This document shows positions 33,570-42,435 of a DNA stretch of 64,000 nt, one piece after another. Every line of letters begins with the position of its first letter. The first letter of the stretch is position 1. Made by a program: the position numbers and the translations under genes. A model generated the notes under the pieces. It was not told the origin of the DNA and did no database searches. It saw only the letters and a program-made list of their open reading frames with translations. Source of the DNA: Actinospica sp035552695 (GTDB taxonomy: Bacteria; Actinomycetota; Actinomycetes; Streptomycetales; Catenulisporaceae); assembly GCF_035552695.1 (NCBI RefSeq), contig NZ_DASZKT010000009.1, forward strand, positions 27,286-91,285. The letters are read 5' to 3'.

Positions 33570-35186
33570 GTGAGTGACGCCCGCGCCGTCGAACACCAGG
33601 AGCACACAGGCCATCCGCGCCGGTGGATCATCCTCACCGGACTGGTCTTCTCGCTGCTCGTGGTCGTCCTCGACAACACCGTCCTGAACGTCGCCCTCAA
33701 GACCATGTCCGAGCCGAAGCCCAAGGGCCTCGGCGCCAGCCAGTCGGACCTGGAATGGGCGATCAACTCCTACACCCTGATCTTCGCCGGGCTGCTTTTC
33801 ACCTGGGGCCTGCTCGCCGACCGGCTCGGCCGCAAGCGGATCCTGATGCTGGGCATGGTGCTGTTCGGCCTCTCCTCGCTGCTCACCGCGTACGCGCAGA
33901 GCCCGACCGAGCTGATCGCCGCGCGTGCCGCGATGGGCTTCTCCGGCGCCGCGATCATGCCGTCCACGCTGGCGATCATCGCCAACGTCTTCCCGCGGCA
34001 CGAGCAGCCCAAGGCGATCGGCATCTGGTCGGGCTCGGTCGGTCTCGCGATCGCCATCGGCCCGATCGTCGGCGGCGCGCTGCTCAACAGCTTCTGGTGG
34101 GGCTCGGTCTTCCTGATCAACGTCCCGATCACCGTGATCGCGTTCATCGTGATGCTGATCCTGCTGCCCGAGTCGAAGAACCCGAATCCCGGCAGGCTCG
34201 ACCCGATCGGCGTGCTGCTGGAGATGGCCGGCCTGGTGATCTTCGTCTACGGCATCATTCATGCGGGCGACACCGGCGACTGGGGCGCCGTGAGTGTGTG
34301 GGGCTCGATCGGCGGCGGCCTGCTGCTGCTCGTCGGCTTCGTACTCTGGGAGCTGCACACCAGCCATCCCGCACTGGACGTGCGGCTGTTCGCCAACCGC
34401 ATGTTCTCCGCCGCGGTGATCTCGGTCGCGCTGACCTTCTTCGCGATGATGGGCGGGATGTTCTTCTTCTCGTTCTATCTGCAGTCGGTGCGCGGTTACA
34501 CGCCGCTGAAGTCCGGCGTCTTCATGCTCCCGTTCGCCGCAGCAATGGTGATCTTCTCGCCGCTGTCCTCGAACATGGTCAAGCGCTTCGGCCCGCGCGC
34601 GGTCGCCGTCAGCGGACTGCTGGCCATCGCGATCGCCATGGCCTGCTACCAGTTCGTGACGCAGAGTTCGGCGATGTGGATCTACCTGCTGATCGCGTTC
34701 TTCCAGGGCGCGGCGATGGCGAACGTGATGCCCCCGGCGACGACGACCGTCATGGCGGCGCTGCCCCGGCAGATCGCGGGAGTCGGCTCGTCGGTCAACA
34801 ACACGGTCCGTCAGCTCGGCGGCGCCCTCGGCGTCGCGGTGCTCGGCACGATCCTGACGACGGCGTACCGCAGCCGGATGCAGCCGTTGGTGAACGCGAT
34901 CCCGAACTCGCACCTGACGGCCGCTCAGTCGCACTACGTCAGCGGCTCGATCGAGGCGACCCAGCAGGCCGTCGGCGTCGCCGTATCGCAGGGCAACACG
35001 CGGGCCGCCGGCCTGCTGCAGCCCGCCAACGAGTCGTTTGTCCACGCCATGCACGTCACGACCCTGACCGGCGCGGTCATCATGGTCTTCGCCGCGATCG
35101 TCGTCGCGCTGTGGCTGCCGAAGAAGGTCACCCAGGCCGCCGGCCCCGTCGACGCGGCGGCCCAGGCCGAGAGCGTGGCGGCCTGA
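33570..35186 (+). CDS. DHA2-family 14-TM drug exporter (third)
   Basis: The 538-residue transporter has about 14 spans, a membrane Asp in VVVLDNTVLNV, motif A (LLADRLGRKRIL) and motif C (GLAIAIGPIVGGALL). The drug substrate is unknown. GTG 33570 follows GGGAGGGG. A TetR gene starts four bases downstream, so exporter and regulator form one operon, in contrast to the two divergent pairs earlier in the window. Confidence 0.9.
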   Translation: MSDARAVEHQEHTGHPRRWIILTGLVFSLLVVVLDNTVLNVALKTMSEPKPKGLGASQSDLEWAINSYTLIFAGLLFTWGLLADRLGRKRILMLGMVLFGLSSLLTAYAQSPTELIAARAAMGFSGAAIMPSTLAIIANVFPRHEQPKAIGIWSGSVGLAIAIGPIVGGALLNSFWWGSVFLINVPITVIAFIVMLILLPESKNPNPGRLDPIGVLLEMAGLVIFVYGIIHAGDTGDWGAVSVWGSIGGGLLLLVGFVLWELHTSHPALDVRLFANRMFSAAVISVALTFFAMMGGMFFFSFYLQSVRGYTPLKSGVFMLPFAAAMVIFSPLSSNMVKRFGPRAVAVSGLLAIAIAMACYQFVTQSSAMWIYLLIAFFQGAAMANVMPPATTTVMAALPRQIAGVGSSVNNTVRQLGGALGVAVLGTILTTAYRSRMQPLVNAIPNSHLTAAQSHYVSGSIEATQQAVGVAVSQGNTRAAGLLQPANESFVHAMHVTTLTGAVIMVFAAIVVALWLPKKVTQAAGPVDAAAQAESVAA

Positions 35187-35190
35187 TCCG

Positions 35191-36051
35191 ATGGCGCTTC
35201 GCACGAAGACGGGCGGCGGCACGAGCCCCGCGGACGCCGCCGCCCCTGTAGCCGCCATAGACGCTGTGTCCGCCAAAGGCCCTGCGTCCGCCATAGACCC
35301 TGCCGATCCTGGCGCTGTGGCGCCCGCAGTGGCCCCCGCCGCAGCGGCGCCCGCAGCGGCCCCTGCCGCCGTGGGCCCCGCCGAGGTCGCCCCAGTCGCC
35401 CCAGTGTCCCCTCCCGCGGTCGGCGCTGCCGAGGTCGCCGACGTGGCTGTGGCCCCGCCCCGGGCCGCACGTCGCCCCGGCCGCCCGCGCAGCGAGCACG
35501 TCGAGGACGCCATCCTCGACGCCGTAATCGGCCTGCTGGGCCAGGGCGTCACGTACGACCTGCTGTCGATGGAGATGATCGCCGCGAAGGCGGGCGTCGG
35601 CAAGGCCGCGATCTATCGCAGGTGGGCCAACAAGGAGGCCCTGGTCATCGCCACCCTGCAGCGCACCTTCCACAGCACCGCCCGCCACGCCCCCGAAGGC
35701 GAAACGGTCCGCGAGCAGCTGATCGACCTGCTCAAGCAGATGCGCTCGAACGTCATGCACACGCACGAGGGCACGGCATTCGCGGTGCTGCTGCAGACCC
35801 TGGCGGGCAACCCCCAGCTGATGTGCCGCTACCAGGAAACCGTCATAGAACCGCGCCGCGAGCAATACCGCATCGTGCTGCGCAACGCCATCGCCAGAGG
35901 CGAACTGCGCGCCGACCTCAACGTCGAACGCGCGACGATCATGCTCACGTCCACCATGCTGTTCGTCTGCAAGCTCTTCCCCGCCTTCGAGGTGACGGAG
36001 GAGTACTGCATCGGCCTGGTCGACGACCTGCTGCAAGGCGCCCGCCGATGA
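35191..36051 (+). CDS. TetR/AcrR regulator with 90-residue Ala/Pro-rich extension
   Basis: Residues 1-90 are an unusual Ala/Pro/Val low-complexity tail. A TetR helix-turn-helix follows (RPGRPRSEHVEDAILDA, then GVGKAAIYRRWANKEALV). The C-terminal domain is of the TetR_C type common to AcrR-like regulators (HTHEGTAFAVLLQTLAG). Encoded four bases after the exporter, it probably represses the pair through the double operator at 33460-33533. ATG 35191 is the first in-frame start; a later start near the HTH is possible, since the tail has no conserved role. Confidence 0.85.
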   Translation: MALRTKTGGGTSPADAAAPVAAIDAVSAKGPASAIDPADPGAVAPAVAPAAAAPAAAPAAVGPAEVAPVAPVSPPAVGAAEVADVAVAPPRAARRPGRPRSEHVEDAILDAVIGLLGQGVTYDLLSMEMIAAKAGVGKAAIYRRWANKEALVIATLQRTFHSTARHAPEGETVREQLIDLLKQMRSNVMHTHEGTAFAVLLQTLAGNPQLMCRYQETVIEPRREQYRIVLRNAIARGELRADLNVERATIMLTSTMLFVCKLFPAFEVTEEYCIGLVDDLLQGARR

Positions 36052-36140
36052 GCGCCCTGCGTCCCATCCGTCCCCTGCGCGCCCGCACCCGCCCCCCAGG
36101 CCGCCCCACCCGTCGCCGCCGCACCCTGCGCCGCCGGTGA
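36048..36140 (+). CDS. Possible 30-residue arginine-rich peptide overlapping tetR stop
   Basis: ATGA overlap with the tetR stop opens a 30-codon frame ending TRRRRTLRRR, about one third arginine. Translational coupling is possible, but composition of GC-rich DNA can give such frames by chance. Confidence 0.2.
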   Translation: MSALRPIRPLRARTRPPGRPTRRRRTLRRR

Positions 36141-36147
36141 CGGAGGG

Positions 36148-36381
36148 TCAGCCCGCTTGATCTCGATCCGGCGAAGGCGAATCGAACTCGCCCGCCTTCG
36201 CCGCGGCGAGGAAGGCCGCCCACTCGGGGGCGTCGAATTTGATCACAGAACCCTGTCGATTCTTTCCGTCCCGAATCGCTGCGCCGCCGCCGGGCAGCGC
36301 GGCGATCTCGACGCATGACGCTCCGTTCGGACACGTGCTCGGCTTGCGCCAATGAAGATCTATGTGACGCGTGGTGTCCAT
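36148..36381 (-). CDS. DUF397-family protein (second copy)
   Basis: The 77-residue protein has the DUF397 signature: WRKPSTCPNGASCVEIAAL, IRDGKN and the C-terminal PEWAAFLAAAKAGEF. DUF397 proteins pair with XRE-DUF5753 regulators in actinomycetes, where they act in developmental or antibiotic control (partner of WhiJ-type proteins). It is the distal gene after the first DUF397 copy and is separated from it by a strong hairpin. Confidence 0.88.
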   Translation of the reverse strand: MDTTRHIDLHWRKPSTCPNGASCVEIAALPGGGAAIRDGKNRQGSVIKFDAPEWAAFLAAAKAGEFDSPSPDRDQAG

Positions 36382-36484
36382 TCAGGCACACCTCACAATC
36401 GGCCTGGATGAGTACGGCAGCCACCCTGACTTCCGTATGCCCGCTCGCCGAGCACTCAATGCGATTGTGTTCCTAGGTCCGAAA

Positions 36485-36530
36485 CGTGAGACGGGAGGGG
36501 TTCGGTCGGCCGAACCCCTCCCGTCTCACG
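36485..36530. terminator. Perfect 21-bp hairpin between two DUF397 genes
   Basis: A 21-bp perfect inverted repeat (CGTGAGACGGGAGGGGTTCGG) with a TCGG loop, followed on the minus strand by a short TTT. It would end the XRE-DUF397 transcript, leaving the second DUF397 needing its own promoter. Confidence 0.8.
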
Positions 36531-36539
36531 TCAGCGCGC

Positions 36540-36782
36540 TTAGCGACCGCCGTCGAACTTCCCCGCACGCGCCGCCGCCAGGAACTCGGACCACGCGGTG
36601 GCGCCGAATGCCAGGGACGGACCTGCCGGGTTCTTGCCGTCCCGCACGGCGCGCCCACCATCAGGCAGCGCCGCCACCTCGACACACGTCGCATTATTGG
36701 GACAAAGGCTTGATTTACGCCAGTCGAGTGATGACTGGTCCGCCTGTGCGTCGGCGTCGTATTTTAAAGTCACGCGCGACAT
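36540..36782 (-). CDS. DUF397-family protein (first copy)
   Basis: The 80-residue DUF397 protein (WRKSSLCPNNATCVEVAALP, VRDGKN, ATAWSEFLAAARAGKF) begins 13 bases after the XRE gene. The spacing shows it is the operon partner of that regulator. It is about half identical to the other copy at 36148, so the two look like a duplication. Confidence 0.9.
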   Translation of the reverse strand: MSRVTLKYDADAQADQSSLDWRKSSLCPNNATCVEVAALPDGGRAVRDGKNPAGPSLAFGATAWSEFLAAARAGKFDGGR

Positions 36783-36795
36783 ATTATTTCATCTG

Positions 36796-37707
36796 TCAAG
36801 CCAATCGGGCCAATGAGGCGTCGAGGATTTCGCGCGTCGCGGTCGCGTCGAGGGCCAGACGGGTGAGCGCTTCGAACGCGGCGGACATCCTGGACACGTC
36901 GGCGTCGCGCTCGATGATCTGCGCCCCGTTGGCCGTTTCCATGTAGATCGTGGTCGGGGGCCGATTGCGGCCGTCGGGGAAGTCGAGGATCGACCAGTAC
37001 GAGGTCTCGGAGCCCGGATAGAGTCCGGCCTCGAACGAAATCACCTGTATCGTGATATTCGGCCGTTGTGACATACTGACGAGATGTCTGAGTTGCTCGC
37101 GCATGATCTCCCGATCGGGAAGCTGCCGCCTGAGCACGCTCTCGTCGATCAGTACATGAAGATGCGCGCCGTTCTCGCGCTCCAGGAGTTCCTGGCGTTT
37201 CAGGCGAAGCTTCACCCGATCGTCGGCGTTGCGCGGGACGTCCTCGATCTCTGAGTACGGGCTGTAGTAGTCGGGTGCGATGAACTGCAGATTCTCCACG
37301 ACGCGCGCGTAGCCGGGAGTCTGCAGCAGGCCGGGGACGAACATCGTCGTGTACTCGCGGATGCTGGAGGCGACCTCCTCGAGTGTCGCGTACCAGAGAT
37401 AGCCGCGCACCTGCTCGTCGGTGACCGGTGTCTCGCCCTCGTGGGCCTGCACCGCCAGTTCGACGAGTCTCTCGCGCTCCTCGTCCGGCACCCCGTAGAT
37501 CAGGCAGAGATCGTGGACGTCGCGCGGGATCACGGTGCGCCGCGCCGTCTCCATCCGGCTCAGCTTGGTGGCCGAGAAGCTCGAGCCGTAGCGATCCTTC
37601 ATCGCGCTCGTGACCTCGGCGATGGTCATGCCCCGTTCATCGCGCATACGTCGCAGGGCATTGCCGAGTTCCCAGCGGAGCAGCATCGCGCCCGCGAACT
37701 CAGGCAT
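36796..37707 (-). CDS. XRE-family regulator with DUF5753 sensor domain
   Basis: The 303-residue regulator has an N-terminal XRE helix-turn-helix (about 10-75: LGNALRRMRDERGMTIAEV, SATKLSRMETARR). A DUF5753 domain follows (about 110-290: YTTMFVPGLLQTPGYARVV, GSETSYWSILDF). Such proteins with DUF397 partners form actinobacterial regulatory pairs resembling a toxin-antitoxin logic. ATG 37707 follows GGGAGG; a longer upstream frame to 37914 lacks coding character. The divergent region carries a TTGGCAATTGCCAA palindrome, a possible operator. Confidence 0.9.
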   Translation of the reverse strand: MPEFAGAMLLRWELGNALRRMRDERGMTIAEVTSAMKDRYGSSFSATKLSRMETARRTVIPRDVHDLCLIYGVPDEERERLVELAVQAHEGETPVTDEQVRGYLWYATLEEVASSIREYTTMFVPGLLQTPGYARVVENLQFIAPDYYSPYSEIEDVPRNADDRVKLRLKRQELLERENGAHLHVLIDESVLRRQLPDREIMREQLRHLVSMSQRPNITIQVISFEAGLYPGSETSYWSILDFPDGRNRPPTTIYMETANGAQIIERDADVSRMSAAFEALTRLALDATATREILDASLARLA

Positions 37708-37811
37708 GCGGCCCACCTCCCGTGGAAGATCCATGCGGACTGTTACACGGCATCCGGGCAGTGCGCGATACGAACGAACATGCACGGGGTACATGCCAGG
37801 TGAACTTGTCG

Positions 37812-37825
37812 TTGGCAATTGCCAA
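37812..37825. promoter_or_regulatory. 14-bp palindrome, probable XRE operator
   Basis: TTGGCAATTGCCAA is perfect, with a further half-site GTTGCCAAC six bases on (37831-37839). It lies between the XRE gene and the divergent zinc-ribbon gene. Confidence 0.55.
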
Positions 37826-37995
37826 ACGCAGTTGCCAACAGGCTCTCTGAGCGAAACTATCAGAACTAAGGCCGCCAAGGGACCTGAATCGCCCGCGGAT
37901 CGCCGTGGATCCACGAGCGAACCGGGTGGCGGGCACCGACCTACAGGTCGTCAGGTCCCCCGAGCGGTAGGGACGGGAGGGAAGGAGTCCCGCAC

Positions 37996-38187
37996 ATGAA
38001 GCACGACCGGCCCACCAGTGGCAGGTTCATCGTCGAGTGCCCGGCTTGCCTCGGCAGTCGGAAGGTGCCACGCCAGAACTCCACGATCCTGCACGGCTGC
38101 ATGCTGTGCTGGGAGCGGGGCGTGGTGTCCACCATCGTCGCGGACCGCTGGCGCAAGCGTGACGAACCGTCAGACGACGCGCGCTAG
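37996..38187 (+). CDS. Small zinc-ribbon protein
   Basis: The 63-residue protein has two CxxC knuckles (CPACLGS and CMLC) 21 residues apart, as in small DnaJ-like or DksA-like zinc ribbons. A basic C-terminus (ADRWRKRDE) follows. ATG 37996 has GGAAGGAG upstream. It is divergent from the XRE gene. Function unknown; a nucleic-acid or protein contact role is likely. Confidence 0.75.
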   Translation: MKHDRPTSGRFIVECPACLGSRKVPRQNSTILHGCMLCWERGVVSTIVADRWRKRDEPSDDAR

Positions 38188-38196
38188 CGCCTGAGC

Positions 38197-38220
38197 GAGG
38201 GCCGGCCCGGCCGGGCCCTC
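38197..38220. terminator. Bidirectional terminator between zinc-ribbon gene and nadE
   Basis: GAGGGCC pairs with GGCCCTC across a GC-rich ten-base loop between convergent genes. Confidence 0.5.
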
Positions 38221-38268
38221 GAAGAGCCCCCACACCTCGCCGACCTCAGCTCTCCCCAGCCCCAAATC

Positions 38269-40077
38269 TCACTTCTCGTCCCGCTGTGTCTTGTCCGCGG
38301 CCCCGTCCGCCTTCTGCTTGTACCGGTTGGTGATCGGCAGCCGACGGTCGCGGCCGAAGGCCTTCGGCGAGATCTTCGTGCCCGGCGGGTACTGGCGGCG
38401 CTTGTACTCGGCCTGGTCGGTCAGGCGGATGATCCGCTCGACGAGCGCCGGGTCGTAGCCAGCCGCGACGATCTCCTCGATCCCCTTGTCGCCCTTGACG
38501 TACAGGTCCAGGATCCCGTCGAGCAGCGCGTAGTCGGGCAGCGAGTCGGAGTCCTTCTGGTCCGGCCGCAGTTCCGCGCTCGGCTCCTTCTCAATCGAGC
38601 TCACCGGGATCGGCGGCGTCTCACCGCGCTGCTCGGCCGCGGCGTTGCGCCACCGCGCGAGTTGCCAGACCAGCGTCTTGGGGACGTCCTTGATCGGGGA
38701 GAAGCCGCCGATCGAGCCGGCGTCGTAAAGCGTCGCGTAGCCGACCGACAGCTCGCTCTTGTTTCCCGTCGCCAGCACGAGATGGCCGCGCTGGTTCGAC
38801 AGCGCCATCAGGATCGTGCCACGCACGCGTGCCTGCAGATTCTCGTCGGCGACGCCGGTGATCGCGGTGCCGCTGTCGGCGATCGTCTTGAGGTACGCGT
38901 CGACCATCGGCGCCGCCGCGACGGTCTCGAAGTGCAGGCCGGTGCGCTGTGCCAGGTCCGCGGCGTCGCTCTTCGAGTGCTCGGAGGAGTAGGCGCTCGG
39001 CATGGACACCGCATACGCGTTCTCCGCGCCGACCGCGTCCACCGCGATGGCCGCGACGAGCGCCGAGTCGATCCCGCCGGACAGGCCGAACAGCACCGTC
39101 CTGAAGCCGTTCTTGCGCACGTAGTCGCGCAGGCCGAGGACCAGCGCCCGATAGATCTCCTCGAGTTCGCTCGGCTGCTCCTCGATCACCGGCTCGACTC
39201 GCGGCGCCGGGGGCGCGGGCAGCGGGTCCGCACTGGCCACGACGCGACGGATCGTCATGCCGTTGGACGCGATCGTGTCCTCGACGGGCAGATCCGACTC
39301 CGGCAGGTCGAGGTCGACTACGAACAGTTCCTCGACGAACTTGCCGGCCCGCGCGATCAGGGCGCCGTCCTTCGCGACCACCAGCGAGTCGCCGTCGAAC
39401 ACCAACTCGTCCTGGCCACCGACCTGGTTGACGTACACGACCGCGCAGCCGGTCTCGATCGCGCGGCGGCGCATAAGCTCGTAGCGCTCATCGTCCTTGG
39501 CCAGCTCGTACGGCGAAGCATTGATCGACAGCATCAGGCCGGCACCCGACTCGGCCGCCGCCGCGGGCGTGCCACGGTCCTGCCACAGGTCCTCGCAGAT
39601 CGCGACGGCCGTGTCCACGCCGCCGATCCGCACCACTGGCAGCTCGTCGCCCGGCACGAAGTACCGGTACTCGTCGAAGACCCCGTAGTTGGGCAGGTGG
39701 TGTTTGGCCGAGCGGATCAGCACCTCGCCCCGGTGCAGCACGGCCGCCGCGTTCTGCGGCGAACCGGCCGGGAAGCCCGCGCGCGGCACCCAATCGGTCT
39801 CGTCGAGGTAGCCGACCACGACGACCAGCTCGCCCAGGCCCTCGTCGGCCAGCCGCCGGCCCAGCTCCTCCAGGGCCGCCCGGGAGGCCCGGACGAACGA
39901 GCCGCGCAGCGCCAGGTCCTCGATGGGGTAGCCGGTCAGCGCCTGCTCCGGCGCCGCGAGCAGCTGCGCGCCCGCCGCCGACGCCTCGCGCGCCGCCTCG
40001 AGCACCAACGCCGCGTTGCCCGTCAGATCGCCCACGGTCGGGTTGATCTGGGCCAGTGCGATTCTCAGTTGCGCCAT
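38269..40077 (-). CDS. nadE: Glutamine-dependent NAD+ synthetase
   Basis: The 602-residue enzyme makes NAD+ from deamido-NAD+ and glutamine. The N-terminal nitrilase-type glutaminase has the Glu-Lys-Cys triad in APEQALTGYP, SAKHHLPNYG and AICEDLW. The C-terminal synthetase has the ATP pyrophosphatase loop FGLSGGIDSALVA. Length and order match the two-domain actinobacterial enzyme. The ATG has TATGAT six bases upstream, indicating a leaderless transcript, although GGAG in the gap could also bind a ribosome. Confidence 0.95.
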   Translation of the reverse strand: MAQLRIALAQINPTVGDLTGNAALVLEAAREASAAGAQLLAAPEQALTGYPIEDLALRGSFVRASRAALEELGRRLADEGLGELVVVVGYLDETDWVPRAGFPAGSPQNAAAVLHRGEVLIRSAKHHLPNYGVFDEYRYFVPGDELPVVRIGGVDTAVAICEDLWQDRGTPAAAAESGAGLMLSINASPYELAKDDERYELMRRRAIETGCAVVYVNQVGGQDELVFDGDSLVVAKDGALIARAGKFVEELFVVDLDLPESDLPVEDTIASNGMTIRRVVASADPLPAPPAPRVEPVIEEQPSELEEIYRALVLGLRDYVRKNGFRTVLFGLSGGIDSALVAAIAVDAVGAENAYAVSMPSAYSSEHSKSDAADLAQRTGLHFETVAAAPMVDAYLKTIADSGTAITGVADENLQARVRGTILMALSNQRGHLVLATGNKSELSVGYATLYDAGSIGGFSPIKDVPKTLVWQLARWRNAAAEQRGETPPIPVSSIEKEPSAELRPDQKDSDSLPDYALLDGILDLYVKGDKGIEEIVAAGYDPALVERIIRLTDQAEYKRRQYPPGTKISPKAFGRDRRLPITNRYKQKADGAADKTQRDEK

Positions 40078-40089
40078 GGCTCCATCATA

Positions 40090-40606
40090 AGCACCCTTTA
40101 TCGTCACTGCGACGAGAACGCCCTGCGAGCTGGATCACGCCGCGGACGGCCGGGGAAATGGGAGCGAGGCCTGCCGCACGGGGGGACGACAGGCCTCGCG
40201 GCGGAGAGTTGTCGAGGACTCTCCGCGAGGCGCCGAAGGTTCCGCCGTCCGGGTCCGAAGACCGCACGGACGGCGGGGGCGGTTCCGGCGCCGACGACGC
40301 CGGATCCGCACGGGGGGACGGATGGGGCGTCGCAACGGTACGGAGGAGCCCCACGGGGGGAGGGGCGCCGCGTACCTCGGGGGAGACTCCTCCGCGCGGA
40401 ACCGGGGTCCCGGCGACAGGAGTCTCTAAGTTGAGACCCCTCCGTACGGGGGGACGTTGGAGTCTCGAAGAGGATTATTCATGTCTCGAAGGCGGTTGGC
40501 GACCCCTTCGCGGAAAGTTGTCGCTCGGAATCACTGTCCTTACGGCTCGTGTTCACCCCCTGACCCGCTTGCCCAGGTTGATCACGAATTCAGCGGCCCG
40601 GATTCG
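40090..40606. other. Gene-poor G-rich intergenic region (about 520 bp)
   Basis: No convincing gene is seen. Three near copies of ACGGGGGGACG (near 40177, 40308 and 40446) and other G-runs occur. A possible 74-codon frame from ATG 40481 (MSRRRLATPSRKVVARNHCP) overlaps the end of the ABC gene and is not supported. Confidence 0.6.
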
Positions 40607-41422
40607 TCACACAGAGTCGACGTCGCGTCGGCATGGGCGCAGGCCGTCGAGGGGCCGCACCGGGTTCAGCACCGGCCTGCCGGACGTATCAGTGGTCACT
40701 GATACTAGGGCGCGGTAAACCTCTCGGATCCGCGACACGCTGAGCACTTCGGCGGGTAATCCGGCCGCAGCGACCCGCCCCCGGTCCAGCAGCACGAGCC
40801 GGTCGGCGTACTGGGCGGCGGCGGTCAGATCGTGCAGCGTGCTGATCACGGTCAGCCTATCGTCCAGCCGCAGCCGGTCCACCAGTTCGAGTACCTGCTG
40901 CTGATGCCCGAGATCCAGCGCGGAGGTCGGCTCGTCGAGCAGCAGGATCCGCGGCTGCTGGGCCAGCGCCCGAGCCAAGGCCACCCGCTGGCGTTCACCG
41001 CCGGACAAGGTGCCGAGCCGTCGGCGTGCCAGGGATTCGAGTTCGAGTCTGGTCAACGCCTCGTCCGCGATCTCCCGGTCATGGCGGCCGGGATTGCCCA
41101 GATAGCCGAGGTAGGGCGTGCGCCCGAGCAGCACATATTCGTGTACTGAAACGTCTGGCGGCAGGGTCGGTTGTTGTGCCACGTATGCGAGTGCTCGGGC
41201 CAGGTCACGTCGCTTCCGCCCGTCCGGTGCCGGATCAAGCGTCACCGTGCCCTGATACGGAAGCAGCCCGGCCAGCGCCTTGAGCAGGGTGGACTTGCCC
41301 GCGCCGTTCGGTCCGATCACGCCGAGCCAACCGCCGGTCTCGACCCGCAACGACACCCCGTCCACCGGCACGGCGCCGCCGTTCAGCACGACCCGCACGT
41401 CGACTGCCCGTAGTGCGCTCAC
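40607..41422 (-). CDS. btuD: Cobalamin importer ATPase BtuD-like
   Basis: The 271-residue ABC ATPase has Walker A (GPNGAGKST), ABC signature (LSGGERQRVALARAL), Walker B (ILLLDEPTSALD) and an H-loop (STLHDL). It energises the adjacent permease. On sequence alone it could serve iron-siderophore uptake, but the cobalamin riboswitch at the operon head points to vitamin B12. GTG 41422 overlaps the permease stop (GTGA), so translation is coupled. Confidence 0.88.
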   Translation of the reverse strand: MSALRAVDVRVVLNGGAVPVDGVSLRVETGGWLGVIGPNGAGKSTLLKALAGLLPYQGTVTLDPAPDGRKRRDLARALAYVAQQPTLPPDVSVHEYVLLGRTPYLGYLGNPGRHDREIADEALTRLELESLARRRLGTLSGGERQRVALARALAQQPRILLLDEPTSALDLGHQQQVLELVDRLRLDDRLTVISTLHDLTAAAQYADRLVLLDRGRVAAAGLPAEVLSVSRIREVYRALVSVTTDTSGRPVLNPVRPLDGLRPCRRDVDSV

Positions 41423-42435
41423 TCGCGCACCGCCTGGCTGCGCCGCAGGATCACCACGAACACCGGTGCGCCGACGACGGCCGTCACCACGCCGATCGGC
41501 AGCTCGGCCGGGCTGAGCGCCGTGCGCGCCACGGTGTCCGCCAGCCCTAGGAATCCGGCGCCGATCAGCAGCGACAGCGGCACCGCCAGTGCGTACGACG
41601 GTCCGCCGAGCCGCCGCGCCACGTGCGGCACCACAATCCCGACGAAGCCGATCAGCCCGCTCACGGCGACGGCCGTGGCCGCGGCCAGCGACGCGGCGGC
41701 GATCACGATCAACCGTGTGCGACCCGCGTTCAGGCCGAGACTGCGCGCCTCGTCGTCGCCGAGTGCCAGCACGTCGAGCCGTCGGCTGTGCACCAACAGG
41801 ATCAGGATGCTGACGGCGGCGTACGGCAGCGCCTCGGTCACCTGCGTCCACGACGCCGCCGCCATCGACCCGAGCATCCACGCGTAGACCTGTTGCAGGT
41901 CCTGCGATTCCCGCTGCATCAGATAGGCCTGCGCGGCGGTCAGGAACATCCCGACGGCCACGCCCGACAGCAGCAGTGTCGTCGTCTCGCGGCCGCCCGA
42001 GGCGAACCAGGACACCGCCACTCCGGCCAGCGAACCGGCGAATGCCGCGACCGGCACCACGGAGCCGCCAAGCCCGCCGAATCCGCCGAGGAAGACGATC
42101 GCGATCGTGGCCGTCAGCCCCGCTCCCGCGCTCGACCCCAGCATGCCGGCGTCGACGAGCGGATTGCGGAACACGCCCTGGTATCCGGCTCCGGCGATCG
42201 CCAGCAGCCCGCCGACCAGCAGCGCCAGCACCACGCGCGGCAGCCGGATCTGCAGCAGGATGTTCTGCTCCAGCGGAGTGAGCCCGGTGTCCAGGTGCAC
42301 CAGGGGTATCCGGTCGAGCAGCGTCGCCACAATGCCCCAGGGGTTCAGATCCGCGGCCCCGACCAGTGCGCCGAGCAGGGCCGCGGCGATCACGAAGACC
42401 ACCGCGGCCAGCAACGCCCGGACGGTGCGGCTCAT
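41419..42435 (-). CDS. btuC: FecCD/BtuC-type permease
   Basis: The 338-residue protein has about ten predicted spans. It carries the BtuC/FecCD family motifs QIRLPRVVLALLVGG, GAGYQGVFRNPL and GFVGIVVPHVARRLGG, the cytoplasmic coupling helix. It forms the membrane channel for the imported ligand. ATG 42435 overlaps the substrate-binding gene stop (TAATG). The operon order is btuF-btuC-btuD. Confidence 0.92.
   Translation of the reverse strand: MSRTVRALLAAVVFVIAAALLGALVGAADLNPWGIVATLLDRIPLVHLDTGLTPLEQNILLQIRLPRVVLALLVGGLLAIAGAGYQGVFRNPLVDAGMLGSSAGAGLTATIAIVFLGGFGGLGGSVVPVAAFAGSLAGVAVSWFASGGRETTTLLLSGVAVGMFLTAAQAYLMQRESQDLQQVYAWMLGSMAAASWTQVTEALPYAAVSILILLVHSRRLDVLALGDDEARSLGLNAGRTRLIVIAAASLAAATAVAVSGLIGFVGIVVPHVARRLGGPSYALAVPLSLLIGAGFLGLADTVARTALSPAELPIGVVTAVVGAPVFVVILRRSQAVRE

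Noticed and set aside
40481..40702. Possible 73-residue protein starting MSRRRLATPS
   Set aside because: It has only a weak ribosome-binding site, no recognised family, and overlaps the end of btuD on the opposite strand.
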